Shown here: positions 8,601-15,524 of the stretch, piece after piece
Layout: the number at the start of each line of letters is the position of its first letter
Numbering within the stretch: the stretch's first letter is position 1
Source of the DNA: an uncultured Eubacteriales bacterium
Lineage (GTDB): Bacteria; Bacillota; Clostridia; Lachnospirales; Lachnospiraceae
Assembly: GCA_900316115.1 (NCBI GenBank)
Contig: ONBN01000022.1
Span: forward strand, 1-33,730
Reading direction: 5' to 3'
DNA length: 33,730 nt
Translations under genes and position numbers: made by a program
The notes under the pieces: generated by a model
What the model was told of the DNA's origin: nothing
What the model saw: only the letters and a program-made list of their open reading frames with translations
The model's database searches: none

Positions 8601-9795
8601 TGAATTTACACCTGCTGAGGGTTATGATATCACACTTGCAAATGCTGAAACAGGCGAAGAAGTAACAGGCGAAGCAAAAACAGATGCACAGGGTAAGGTA
8701 AGCTTTAAGGTTGCTACACCTGGCACATATGTAGTAAAAACTGTAGCAAATGAAAATGTAGAAAGTATTGTACTGCCTTATGCCCAGATCCAGGTAAAAG
8801 AGGTTGCAAAGCCACCGGTAACTCTGGAGGATGGTACATACCTTGTAAAAGTGATCAATAACAACAAAATGTTTAATGTGATCAACAACAGTTGTGTCCT
8901 GAAAGTGGAAAACGGCAAGATGACCGCAGAGCTTTCCCTTCACGGAAAAGGCTATGATTACATGTATGCAGGAACAAAAGAAGAGGCAGAAGCAGCAGGT
9001 GAGTCTGCATGGTCCCACTATTACGAAAAAGAGGTAGTGGAAACATCCACAGGCGATAAGGGTCCATGGTATACTTACTCCCTGGCTATTTCCGCACTGG
9101 ATCAGGAAATCGTTCTGTCCAACCGTAATATCAGGGACAGCAAATGGTTTGACCGTCCGCTTACCTTCCTTACAGAAGGTATCCAGAAGATCGATACCCC
9201 GCAGCCGACTCCGACTGCAACACCAACCGTAGAGCCTACTGCTGCACCACAGCCTACTGCTGCACCGCAGCCAACAGAAGCACCAAAGCCTGAAACTGTG
9301 GCAGCCAGGAAACTGACTGTCAACACATCCACCATGTATCTGAAAGTAAAGAAATCTGATGCCATCGGTGTGATCGTTACTCCGTCCAATACAACAGATA
9401 AGGTAACTTACAAGTCCTCCAAGAAGTCTGTTGCAACGGTTGACAAGAACGGAAAAGTAACCGCTAAGAAAGCCGGAAAAGCTGTGATCACAGTTAAGGC
9501 AGGAAAGCTTACAAAGAAGGTAACTGTTGTTGTAGGAAAATCTGCAGCCAAAGTTACAAAGCTGAAATTTGCAAAGAAAACACTGACCCTGAAAAAGGGA
9601 AGTGTTCAGTTCCTGAAGGTTACTGTAAATCCGAAGAAAGCCACTACAGACCTGAAGTGGAAGACTTCAAACAAGAAGATCGTTACTGTAGATAAGAATG
9701 GAAAGATCACTGCTAAGAAAGCAGGAACAGCCAAGATCACAGTCAGCGCTGATGGTAAGACTGTATCCATTAAGATCAAAGTAAAATCAAAATAA
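5656..9795 (+). CDS. B12-riboswitch-controlled modular surface protein with transcobalamin-like (DUF4430) domain
   Basis: This 1379-residue secreted protein starts with a signal peptide (LALLLTGAMTVTS, cleavage near AFA-A at residue 27) and an acidic spacer (28-110). Three DGTY-initiated beta-rich modules follow at about 112-215, 222-340 and 1056-1180, the last two with YDRLYVG or YDYMYAG and W-x-R motifs; I think they are NEAT- or Tp47-domain-like, uncertainly. An unassigned segment covers about 345-475. Three carboxypeptidase-regulatory/Ig-like repeats span about 481-725, and a FIVAR-type helical module about 729-802. A DUF4430 domain lies at about 812-936 (VIDALVDL, CGLKGAGTGYLLG, NNFVGFRVNGKYV, LKDGDVLSVF). 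After a Pro/Thr linker (1181-1215) come two BIg2 Ig-like repeats (1217-1379). DUF4430 matches the C-terminal domain of animal transcobalamin/intrinsic factor. With the riboswitch this suggests corrinoid capture at the cell surface (inference). No LPXTG or C-terminal membrane helix is seen. AAGGAGG precedes the ATG. Confidence 0.85.
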   Translation: MRKKSNAFLALLLTGAMTVTSVSPAFAAEEFSADADVQAAWDVTEDEPAAEASDVQDVEEFGEAGDVEDVFTSGEEVSDSDTVDESVELTDGDTEEYVEDDLLLADSSEEKYQDGTYTPESFTFQGGSGKATITCPKVTVTRGKATGTIVFSSSSYTKLVVDGDEYLPITGTEYTGSVFEVPVVLNQDMQITGTTVAMTAAHDITYTIHIKLDIPMVTPAPDRLEDGTYEAAVKADSGFPAEACTLLVKDGEIDAVVTLKNGDYDRLYVGDALDAVNEKDDKLIAYRPSDDGSKHIFWPLAVDKLDTLFQVAARKTDKTWTDHYVKILSSSVTKVSDEVLAPDQAAEAAKFLYRNYVDDVISTTNGVTKDGSSYNVAYYNSYKSTVSSIILKRPDVKTYKSGWFFSDWGIFKSTVKQEPATILTRGYALDMTKRTQEQQVTATLKLYDPSVEDVAINDDSAQALAEYTYNLVLAAKPDTCQVTFRAVNSKTGEVIPDAQITVKDNTTKEDVTGTDGSYELKAGQKYTVQAQCDGYIAVGTKGVKTASATFTAAFDETYDLSLTADADSKHKVTFKVVDADGNVVPDAVLTVTGETPAEDGSYTLWDNCTYFYGVTAEGYQVVKSKIIKPLEDQEVLVTLTALKNYQATIKVRAKSGHLAVVNPKVVSVTYKKNGETLTLDPSEDGTYPMVETVAYTYTYDADNYQSASATWTATGTEGPVELEGVLSNETMKALLEDAIATAKTLYEEMTEGDGAGQWEAGSKETLDAAIKAAEEVYANEEATDTEYKTAKDTLLSAVSSVSQKENAESINITVIVNKAPGEAPVKMSMKVTAEDAQSVTLPSNRKDNYSKESDLGKRATVIDALVDLHKELFGEDYLANPVNYLMCGLKGAGTGYLLGQKSFNNFVGFRVNGKYVANDPRMCRLKDGDVLSVFSATAKANPAYLQFEQQEITANQNEEFTLTLTADSYYMDSDIGRTVGKNEFTPAEGYDITLANAETGEEVTGEAKTDAQGKVSFKVATPGTYVVKTVANENVESIVLPYAQIQVKEVAKPPVTLEDGTYLVKVINNNKMFNVINNSCVLKVENGKMTAELSLHGKGYDYMYAGTKEEAEAAGESAWSHYYEKEVVETSTGDKGPWYTYSLAISALDQEIVLSNRNIRDSKWFDRPLTFLTEGIQKIDTPQPTPTATPTVEPTAAPQPTAAPQPTEAPKPETVAARKLTVNTSTMYLKVKKSDAIGVIVTPSNTTDKVTYKSSKKSVATVDKNGKVTAKKAGKAVITVKAGKLTKKVTVVVGKSAAKVTKLKFAKKTLTLKKGSVQFLKVTVNPKKATTDLKWKTSNKKIVTVDKNGKITAKKAGTAKITVSADGKTVSIKIKVKSK

Positions 9796-9847
9796 AAAAA
9801 TTGCTGGGTACAATTAAATCAGAAATGTAAAAACAAAGAGATACGAG

Positions 9848-9892
9848 AATCCTCTGGAACCGGATGAGTAAAACCGGTTTCAGGGGATTTTT
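9848..9892 (+). terminator. Strong intrinsic terminator after the surface protein
   Basis: A 16-base-pair stem with a few G-T pairs is formed by AATCCTCTGGAACCGG (9848-9863) and CCGGTTTCAGGGGATT (9874-9889), with a 10-base loop and a TTTTT run. It isolates the B12-controlled gene from the iron transporter downstream. Confidence 0.92.
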
Positions 9893-9905
9893 GCATGTGA
9901 TGTAG

Positions 9906-9934
9906 TTGACAAAAGGCAGGGGGTGACATACACT
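9906..9934 (+). promoter_or_regulatory. Promoter of feoAB
   Basis: A consensus TTGACA (9906-9911) is followed by 17 bases and TACACT (9929-9934). The Fur-box-like palindrome begins 13 bases downstream of the -10 box, near the expected transcription start. Confidence 0.75.
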
Positions 9935-9946
9935 GAAAACCATAAA

Positions 9947-9961
9947 TGATAAAAATTATCA
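9947..9961 (+). promoter_or_regulatory. Fur box
   Basis: TGATAAAAATTATCA matches the Gram-positive 7-1-7 Fur consensus TGATAATNATTATCA with a single mismatch. It covers the probable +6 to +20 region of the feoAB promoter, so iron-loaded Fur would block transcription. The consensus is established knowledge; binding here is inferred. Confidence 0.8.
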
Positions 9962-9984
9962 ATTACGAAAAGAGGAAATGCCAT

Positions 9985-12330
9985 ATGACATTAAAGGACT
10001 TACCGATCGGGAAAACAGCTACTGTACAGTCTGTAGGGGGAGATGGGGCTTTACGGCAACATTTTCTGGATATGGGACTGATACCGCAGGCTGATGTGAC
10101 CATGGTAAAATATGCCCCTATGGGAGATCCTGTGGAACTGAGGATACATAGTTATGAACTTACATTGCGTCTGGCAGATGCCGAGAAGATCACGATTGAA
10201 CATGTGCGGGATGCAAAAGCTGTTCCTCCTGGAAAAAGAAAAGAACCTATTCCTCATCCTGGGCTGGGAGAAGGTGGCAGGTTTCACAGCAAAAAGGAAG
10301 AGACGCCGCTTCCGGAAAGTGAGAAGCTTACTTTTGCCCTTGTTGGTAACCAGAACTGTGGAAAAACGACTTTGTTCAATCAGCTGACAGGATCCAATCA
10401 GCATGTGGGTAATTTCCCCGGGGTGACAGTTGACCGGAAAGATGGTGTGATCCGGGGAAATGAGAATACACTTGTGACAGATCTTCCGGGGATTTATTCC
10501 ATGTCCCCATATTCCAGTGAGGAGATTGTAACAAGAAATTTTGTGTTGAATGAGCACCCAAAAGGAATCATCAATATTGTGGATGCAACCAACATAGAAC
10601 GAAATCTGTATCTTACCATGCAGCTGATGGAGTTAAATATTCCTATGGTTCTGGCTCTGAATATGATGGATGAGGTGCGGGAAAACGGAGGCTCCATTCT
10701 GGTCAATCAGATGGAAGAAATGCTGGGGATACCTGTAGTACCTATTTCTGCTGCCAAAAATGAAGGAATCAATGAATTGATCAGCCATGCCATTCATGTG
10801 GCAAAGTATCAGGAGAGACCCAGACGGATGGATTTTTGCGATGCAAACGAGGATGGAGGAGCCGTACACAGATGCCTTCATTCCGTAATGCACTTGATCG
10901 AGGATCATGCCCAGAGGGCACAGATACCACTTCGTTTTGCTGCAAGCAAACTGGCAGAAGGGGATCCGCTTATTCAGGATGGATTAAAGCTTGATGAGAA
11001 TGAAAAAGAGGCTCTTGAACATATCGTATCACAGATGGAAAGGGAAAGAGGCCTTGACAGGGCAGCTGCTATTGCCCATATGCGTTTTGACTTTATTGAA
11101 AATGTGTGTGACGAGACCGTTATAAGGCCAAGAGAAAGTAAGGAACATTTAAGAAGTGAAAAAATAGACAGGATCCTTACTGGCAGGTATACTGCAATTC
11201 CCTGCTTTGCCGGGATCATGGGACTTGTGTTCTGGCTTACCTTTGGTGTGATCGGTAAAGGCCTGTCAGATCTTCTGGAAATGGGTATTACGGGCCTGAC
11301 GGCTATGGCGGATCATGGCCTGGAGGCGTGGAATGTAAATAAAGTACTACATTCATTGATTATTGATGGCATATTCAATGGTGTTGGAAGTGTTTTAAGC
11401 TTTCTTCCTATTATCGTAACTCTGTTTCTGTTTTTATCGCTTTTGGAAGACAGTGGTTATATGGCAAGAGTTGCTTTTGTAATGGATAAGCTTCTACGGA
11501 AGATCGGTCTTTCCGGGCGGAGCATTGTGCCAATGCTGATCGGTTTTGGCTGTACAGTTCCGGGAGTAATGGCCAGCAGAACGCTGCCGTCGGAGCGTGA
11601 CCGTAAAATGACGATTCTCCTTACTCCTTTTATGAGCTGTTCTGCCAAGCTTCCGATTTATGCTTTCTTTGCTGCTGCCTTTTTTAAACAGTATGCAGCA
11701 CTGGTAATGGTTGTCCTGTATTTTGGGGGGATTTTTATAGGCATCCTGATGGCTCTGCTGTTTGGAAAAACTGTGTTCAAAGGGGAAGCAGTTCCCTTTG
11801 TAATGGAACTGCCCAACTACAGAATGCCAGGTGCCAAAAATGTAGGTCACCTTTTATGGGACAAAGCAAAAGATTTCCTGCAAAGAGCTTTTACAGTTAT
11901 TTTTGTTGCAACGATTGTCATATGGTTTTTGCAGACATTTGATCCTCATCTGAATCTGGTAACAGACTCAAAAAACAGTATCCTTGCAGTTGTTTCGGGT
12001 TATATCGCACCTGTGTTTGTACCGCTTGGGTTTGGTGACTGGAGGATTTCAACAGCGCTGATCACCGGTTTTATGGCGAAAGAAAGTGTAGTATCCACGT
12101 TATCCGTTCTTTTTGGAAAAGCAGTGTCACTTACAACGATCCTTACTCCCATCGGGGCAGCCAGCCTTCTTGCATTCTGTCTTTTATATACACCATGTGT
12201 GGCCGCCATAGCGTCTATAAAGAGGGAGCTTGGTGCGCGCTGGGCGGCAGGAGTGGTAATCGGACAGTGTGTGATTGCATGGATTGTAGCTTTTGCTGTA
12301 AGAATGGCTGGAATTTTCATTGGATTTTAA
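9985..12330 (+). CDS. feoB: Ferrous iron transporter, FeoA-FeoB fusion
   Basis: This 781-residue membrane protein imports Fe2+. Residues 1-75 form an SH3-like FeoA domain (LKDLPIGKTATVQSV, RQHFLDMGLIPQADVTM). After a charged linker the FeoB G domain begins at about 115, with G1 GNQNCGKTT (121-129), the FPGVTVDRKDG switch I segment, G3 DLPG (about 166), G4 NMMD (about 226-229) and a G5-like SAAKN. A helical insertion leads to the membrane domain (about 400-781) with the Gate motifs typical of FeoB (for example PMLIGFGCTVPGVMA and LTPFMSCSAKLPIYA). I use the ATG at 9985, preceded by AGAGGAAATGCCAT, because it starts exactly at FeoA; the upstream ATG at 9946 overlaps the Fur box. FeoA and FeoB are separate in many bacteria, and fusion is known in Clostridia. 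Regulation by Fur is indicated by the promoter. Confidence 0.96.
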   Translation: MTLKDLPIGKTATVQSVGGDGALRQHFLDMGLIPQADVTMVKYAPMGDPVELRIHSYELTLRLADAEKITIEHVRDAKAVPPGKRKEPIPHPGLGEGGRFHSKKEETPLPESEKLTFALVGNQNCGKTTLFNQLTGSNQHVGNFPGVTVDRKDGVIRGNENTLVTDLPGIYSMSPYSSEEIVTRNFVLNEHPKGIINIVDATNIERNLYLTMQLMELNIPMVLALNMMDEVRENGGSILVNQMEEMLGIPVVPISAAKNEGINELISHAIHVAKYQERPRRMDFCDANEDGGAVHRCLHSVMHLIEDHAQRAQIPLRFAASKLAEGDPLIQDGLKLDENEKEALEHIVSQMERERGLDRAAAIAHMRFDFIENVCDETVIRPRESKEHLRSEKIDRILTGRYTAIPCFAGIMGLVFWLTFGVIGKGLSDLLEMGITGLTAMADHGLEAWNVNKVLHSLIIDGIFNGVGSVLSFLPIIVTLFLFLSLLEDSGYMARVAFVMDKLLRKIGLSGRSIVPMLIGFGCTVPGVMASRTLPSERDRKMTILLTPFMSCSAKLPIYAFFAAAFFKQYAALVMVVLYFGGIFIGILMALLFGKTVFKGEAVPFVMELPNYRMPGAKNVGHLLWDKAKDFLQRAFTVIFVATIVIWFLQTFDPHLNLVTDSKNSILAVVSGYIAPVFVPLGFGDWRISTALITGFMAKESVVSTLSVLFGKAVSLTTILTPIGAASLLAFCLLYTPCVAAIASIKRELGARWAAGVVIGQCVIAWIVAFAVRMAGIFIGF

Positions 12331-12354
12331 AAAAATGACTATTTTTCATTTTTT
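12330..12354 (+). terminator. Weak A/T-only stem after feoAB
   Basis: AAAAAATGA (12330-12338) can pair with TCATTTTTT (12346-12354) across a seven-base loop. The stem is almost all A-T, so it is at best a weak terminator. The same bases form the first copy of the operator-like repeat, and that may be their real role. Confidence 0.3.
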
Positions 12355-12384
12355 AACAAAAAAATATTGACTATTGGTCATTTT
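12336..12384 (+). promoter_or_regulatory. Duplicated operator-like repeat before the MMPL exporter
   Basis: TGACTATTTTTCATTTT (12336-12352) and TGACTATTGGTCATTTT (12368-12384) match at 15 of 17 positions, and their starts are 32 bases apart, about three helical turns. The second copy contains the perfect dyad TGAC-N5-GTCA and overlaps the -35 box. This arrangement suits a repressor, perhaps TetR- or MarR-type. No candidate regulator gene lies adjacent. Confidence 0.55.
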
Positions 12385-12394
12385 GTATTATACT
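12367..12394 (+). promoter_or_regulatory. Promoter of the MMPL exporter
   Basis: TTGACT (12367-12372) is followed by 16 bases and TATACT (12389-12394). The -35 box lies inside the second operator-like repeat. Confidence 0.7.
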
Positions 12395-12429
12395 ATTCAA
12401 AGTAGAAAATCATTAAGGAGATGACATAA

Positions 12430-14514
12430 ATGGTCAAAGTAGGAAAGTGGATAGCCAAACATAAGGTGCTTGTTCTGCTGATCGGGCTGCTGCTTATATT
12501 CCCGTCTATGATCGGAATAGTTAAGACAAGAGTCAATTACGATCTGCTGAGTTACCTGCCGGAGACGCTGGAGACAGTGAAAGGGCAGGATATTATGGTG
12601 GATGAGTTCGGAATGGGCGCTTTCTCCATGGTGATCGTGGAAAACATGGAGATGAAGGATGTCCAGAAACTTGAAGATGAATTCAGCCAGGTAGAGCATG
12701 TGAAGGATGTTCTCTGGTATGATGATGTAGCAGATATCAGCCTGCCTGTTGAGATGATCCCACAGGATTTAAGAGAAGCCTTTTTCAAAGGCGATGCAAC
12801 CATGATGCTGGTTCTGTTTGATAATACCACATCTTCAGATGATGCCATGGATGCACTGACAGAGCTTCGTAAGATTGCTAACAAGCAGTGCTTTATCAGT
12901 GGTATGACAGGCGTAGTTACAGATATTAAGAACATTGCCATGCAGGAGCTGCCGATCTATGTAGTGATCGCAGCAGTGCTCAGTCTGGTGGTGCTGGAAC
13001 TTACATCCGGATCCTTTGCGGTTCCGTTCCTGTTCCTGCTCAGTATCGGCCTTGCTATTTTGTATAACCTGGGAAGCAATATCATTCTTGGAGAGACTTC
13101 CTACATCACACAGGCACTGACAGCTGTACTTCAGCTTGGTGTAACAATGGACTATTCCATTTTCCTTCTGAACAGTTATGAGGAAAATAAAAAGAGATTT
13201 CCGGAAGACAAGAACCGTGCCATGGGCCATGCCATTGCAAATACATTTAAGTCTGTAGCCGGAAGCTCAGTAACAACAGTGGCAGGATTTGTTGCCCTTT
13301 GTGTAATGACCTTTGCCCTGGGCCGTGACCTTGGTATTGTAATGGCAAAGGGAGTTGTGATCGGCGTTATCTGTTGTGTAACCATTCTTCCTGCTCTGGT
13401 GCTTTTCTTTGACAAGCCTATTGAGAAGACACAGCATAAGCTTCTGCTGGCGCACATGGATAAGCCATCTGCATTTATTACAAAGCATTACAAAGCATGG
13501 ATCGTGGTATTTCTTGTACTTCTGTTCCCTGCGATTTACGGAAATAACAATACAAAGATCTATTACAATATTGCAGAATCCCTTCCGGCTACTTTGGACA
13601 GTAATGTGGCTAATGATGAGCTGAAGAATGTTTTTGACATGAGCAATATCCATATGGTTATGATGGATAAGAATATGGATTCCAAAGAAAAACAGAAAAT
13701 GCTCAATGAGATCGATGAGGTAGACGGTGTGAAGTGGAGCATCAGCATGAATTCCCTGATCGGTCCTACAGTGCCGGATTCCATGATCCCTGAGGATATT
13801 AAGAAGATCTTCAAGGGAAAAGACTACGAGCTTGCATTCGTCTGCTCAGAATATGGTTCTGCTACAGATGAGGTAAATGCACAGATCAAAGCCATTGACA
13901 AGATCGTAAAATCCTATGACAAGAGCGGAATGGTTATCGGAGAGGCTCCTCTTATGAAAGACCTTCAGGATACCACAGATGCAGACCTTGTAAGGGTAAA
14001 TGTGATTTCCATTGGAGCTATTTTCCTGATCATCATGTTCCTGTTTAAATCTATTTCCCTGCCGATCATCCTGGTGGCAGTTATTGAATTTGCCATCATG
14101 ATCAATATGGCAATCCCATATTATCAGGGTATCAGCCTTCCGTTCGTGGCAAGCATTGTAATCGGTGCTATCCAGCTGGGAGCTACGGTTGACTATGCGA
14201 TCCTGATGACCACCCGTTATCAGAGAGAGCGTCAGCGTGGCAAGGACAAAATGGAAGCTATCAGCATTGCACATAAGACCAGCATGCCGTCCATTATCAG
14301 CAGCGGACTTAGCTTCTTTGCAGCAACCTTCGGTGTATCCTGCTATTCTCAGGTTGAGATGATCGGATCCATCTGTACACTGCTTGCACGAGGCGCTATC
14401 ATCAGTATGGTAGTTGTTCTGTTTGTTCTGCCGGCCATGTTTATGATCTTTGATAAGCTGATCTGCAAAACATCCATCGGATTTCTCGGGGATAAAAAAG
14501 CAGTAGCAAAGTAA
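12430..14514 (+). CDS. MMPL/RND-superfamily transporter
   Basis: This 694-residue membrane protein is built from two homologous halves. Each has one transmembrane helix, a large extracytoplasmic loop, and a block of about five helices. The proton-relay motif occurs in both halves: LGVTMDYSIFLLNSYEE (Asp about 241) and LGATVDYAILMTTRYQRE (Asp about 588), as in MmpL-type and hopanoid/sterol-sensing RND proteins. Members use proton-motive force to move hydrophobic molecules or lipids; the cargo here is unknown. AAGGAG stands nine bases before the ATG. The gene is single, between a promoter with operator-like repeats and a strong terminator. No membrane-fusion or outer-membrane partner is nearby, as expected for a Gram-positive exporter. 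Confidence 0.93.
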   Translation: MVKVGKWIAKHKVLVLLIGLLLIFPSMIGIVKTRVNYDLLSYLPETLETVKGQDIMVDEFGMGAFSMVIVENMEMKDVQKLEDEFSQVEHVKDVLWYDDVADISLPVEMIPQDLREAFFKGDATMMLVLFDNTTSSDDAMDALTELRKIANKQCFISGMTGVVTDIKNIAMQELPIYVVIAAVLSLVVLELTSGSFAVPFLFLLSIGLAILYNLGSNIILGETSYITQALTAVLQLGVTMDYSIFLLNSYEENKKRFPEDKNRAMGHAIANTFKSVAGSSVTTVAGFVALCVMTFALGRDLGIVMAKGVVIGVICCVTILPALVLFFDKPIEKTQHKLLLAHMDKPSAFITKHYKAWIVVFLVLLFPAIYGNNNTKIYYNIAESLPATLDSNVANDELKNVFDMSNIHMVMMDKNMDSKEKQKMLNEIDEVDGVKWSISMNSLIGPTVPDSMIPEDIKKIFKGKDYELAFVCSEYGSATDEVNAQIKAIDKIVKSYDKSGMVIGEAPLMKDLQDTTDADLVRVNVISIGAIFLIIMFLFKSISLPIILVAVIEFAIMINMAIPYYQGISLPFVASIVIGAIQLGATVDYAILMTTRYQRERQRGKDKMEAISIAHKTSMPSIISSGLSFFAATFGVSCYSQVEMIGSICTLLARGAIISMVVVLFVLPAMFMIFDKLICKTSIGFLGDKKAVAK

Positions 14515-14540
14515 CATCATAATATAGAAAATATATAACC

Positions 14541-14585
14541 GGGAGCTGTCTGGTAAGATTTACTGTGGCAGCTCCCATTATTTTT
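14541..14585 (+). terminator. Intrinsic terminator after the MMPL gene
   Basis: GGGAGCTGTC (14541-14550) pairs with GGCAGCTCCC (14567-14576), including one G-T pair, and is followed by ATTATTTTTGG. Confidence 0.88.
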
Positions 14586-14675
14586 GGTTGAATAACAGAC
14601 CGGGAAAATGTATAATGTGGTTCGTAAGACCGGAAGAGCCTGAGACTTTACCGGAGAATGAAGGGATATGATAGA

Positions 14676-15428
14676 ATGACATTAAAGGAAATACTGATGC
14701 AGGTTCAGAATGGTACACTTTCCCTGGATGATGCACAACGGATCTTAAAACAGGATGGATATAATGAAATGGATTATGCAAAGCTGGATACAGGACGCAA
14801 GGCCCGCACCGGATTTGCAGAGGTGGTATATTGCAGCAACAAGGCAGATGACCATCTGCTGAATATATACGAAAGGCTGTATCAGGAAGAGAGCGAGGTG
14901 CTTGGCACAAGAGCCAGTGAGAAGCAGTACCAGCTGGTGAAAGAAAGGCTTCCCCAGGTACAGTATGACCCTGTTTCCAGGATCCTGAAGATCGAGAAGC
15001 CGGATAAGCTTCATGAGGGCAGGGTTGCTGTGTGTACGGCTGGCACAGCAGATATTGCCGTAGCAGAAGAAGCGGCACAGACTGCAGAGTTTTTCGGAAC
15101 CTATGTGGACCGGATCTATGATGTTGGCGTCAGTGGGATGCACCGGCTTTTTTCAAGAATGGATACCATACAAAGAGCCAACTGCGTAGTTGCAGTAGCC
15201 GGGATGGAAGGCGCTCTTGCAAGCGTGATGGGAGGCCTGGTAAGCAGACCTGTGATCGCTGTTCCCACCTCTGTGGGATATGGTGCCAATTTTCATGGAC
15301 TGTCTGCACTTCTTACCATGATCAATTCCTGCGCCAACGGTATTGCAGTGGTCAATATTGATAATGGATACGGTGCAGGTTATCTGGCAACCCAGATCAA
15401 CAGGCTTGCCCTTGGAAAGGACAGGTAG
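14676..15428 (+). CDS. larB: Nickel pincer cofactor biosynthesis protein LarB
   Basis: This 250-residue protein matches LarB, the enzyme that carboxylates and hydrolyses nicotinic acid adenine dinucleotide in the first step of nickel-pincer nucleotide synthesis, the cofactor of lactate racemase LarA and related enzymes. The N-terminal helical part is at about 1-110. The PurE (AIR carboxylase)-like Rossmann part runs from about 110, with VAVCTAGTADIAVAEEA, YDVGVSGMHRL, VVAVAGMEGALASVMGG and VIAVPTSVGYGANFHGL. I prefer the ATG at 14676 because GAAGGGAT precedes it, whereas the ATG at 14658 has its GGAG only a few bases away. LarC, LarE and LarA are not in the window, so this is an isolated member. 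A terminator overlaps its stop codon. Confidence 0.93.
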   Translation: MTLKEILMQVQNGTLSLDDAQRILKQDGYNEMDYAKLDTGRKARTGFAEVVYCSNKADDHLLNIYERLYQEESEVLGTRASEKQYQLVKERLPQVQYDPVSRILKIEKPDKLHEGRVAVCTAGTADIAVAEEAAQTAEFFGTYVDRIYDVGVSGMHRLFSRMDTIQRANCVVAVAGMEGALASVMGGLVSRPVIAVPTSVGYGANFHGLSALLTMINSCANGIAVVNIDNGYGAGYLATQINRLALGKDR

Positions 15429-15438
15429 GCCCTTTTTT
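15403..15438 (+). terminator. Intrinsic terminator overlapping the larB stop codon
   Basis: GGCTTGCC (15403-15410), still inside the coding region, pairs with GGTAGGCC (15424-15431), which contains the TAG stop (15426-15428). A CTTTTTT run follows. The 13-base loop can form a further short CCTT/AAGG pair. Confidence 0.7.
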
Positions 15439-15445
15439 ACAACCG

Positions 15446-15474
15446 TTGCAACCAGTCTGATTATATGCTACAAT
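15446..15474 (+). promoter_or_regulatory. Promoter of the surface-polymer operon
   Basis: TTGCAA (15446-15451) is followed by 17 bases and TACAAT (15469-15474), directly after the larB terminator. The transcript would begin near 15481 with a small GGTTC-ACG-GAACC hairpin (15483-15495) at its 5' end. This is probably the main promoter for the roughly 14-kb run of genes to 29518. Confidence 0.8.
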
Positions 15475-15524
15475 ACATAGACGGTTCACGGAACCAAAAA
15501 AGACATAAGATGGAGCAAAGTAAA

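Noticed and set aside
7951-9018. Long minus-strand open frame (355 codons) inside the B12-controlled protein gene
   Set aside because: It is the mirror of a biased coding sequence, rich in Cys, Phe and Leu, without a ribosome site or domain, and fully covered by the well-supported plus-strand gene.
13846-14520. Minus-strand open frame of 224 codons inside the MMPL gene
   Set aside because: His/Asn/Asp-rich shadow of the coding strand. The second MMPL proton-relay motif lies here on the plus strand.
15465-15524. Upstream ATG starts for the TagG-type permease
   Set aside because: Base 15465 falls inside the promoter, between the -35 and -10 boxes, and 15510 has no ribosome site. 15525 has GGAG nine bases upstream.
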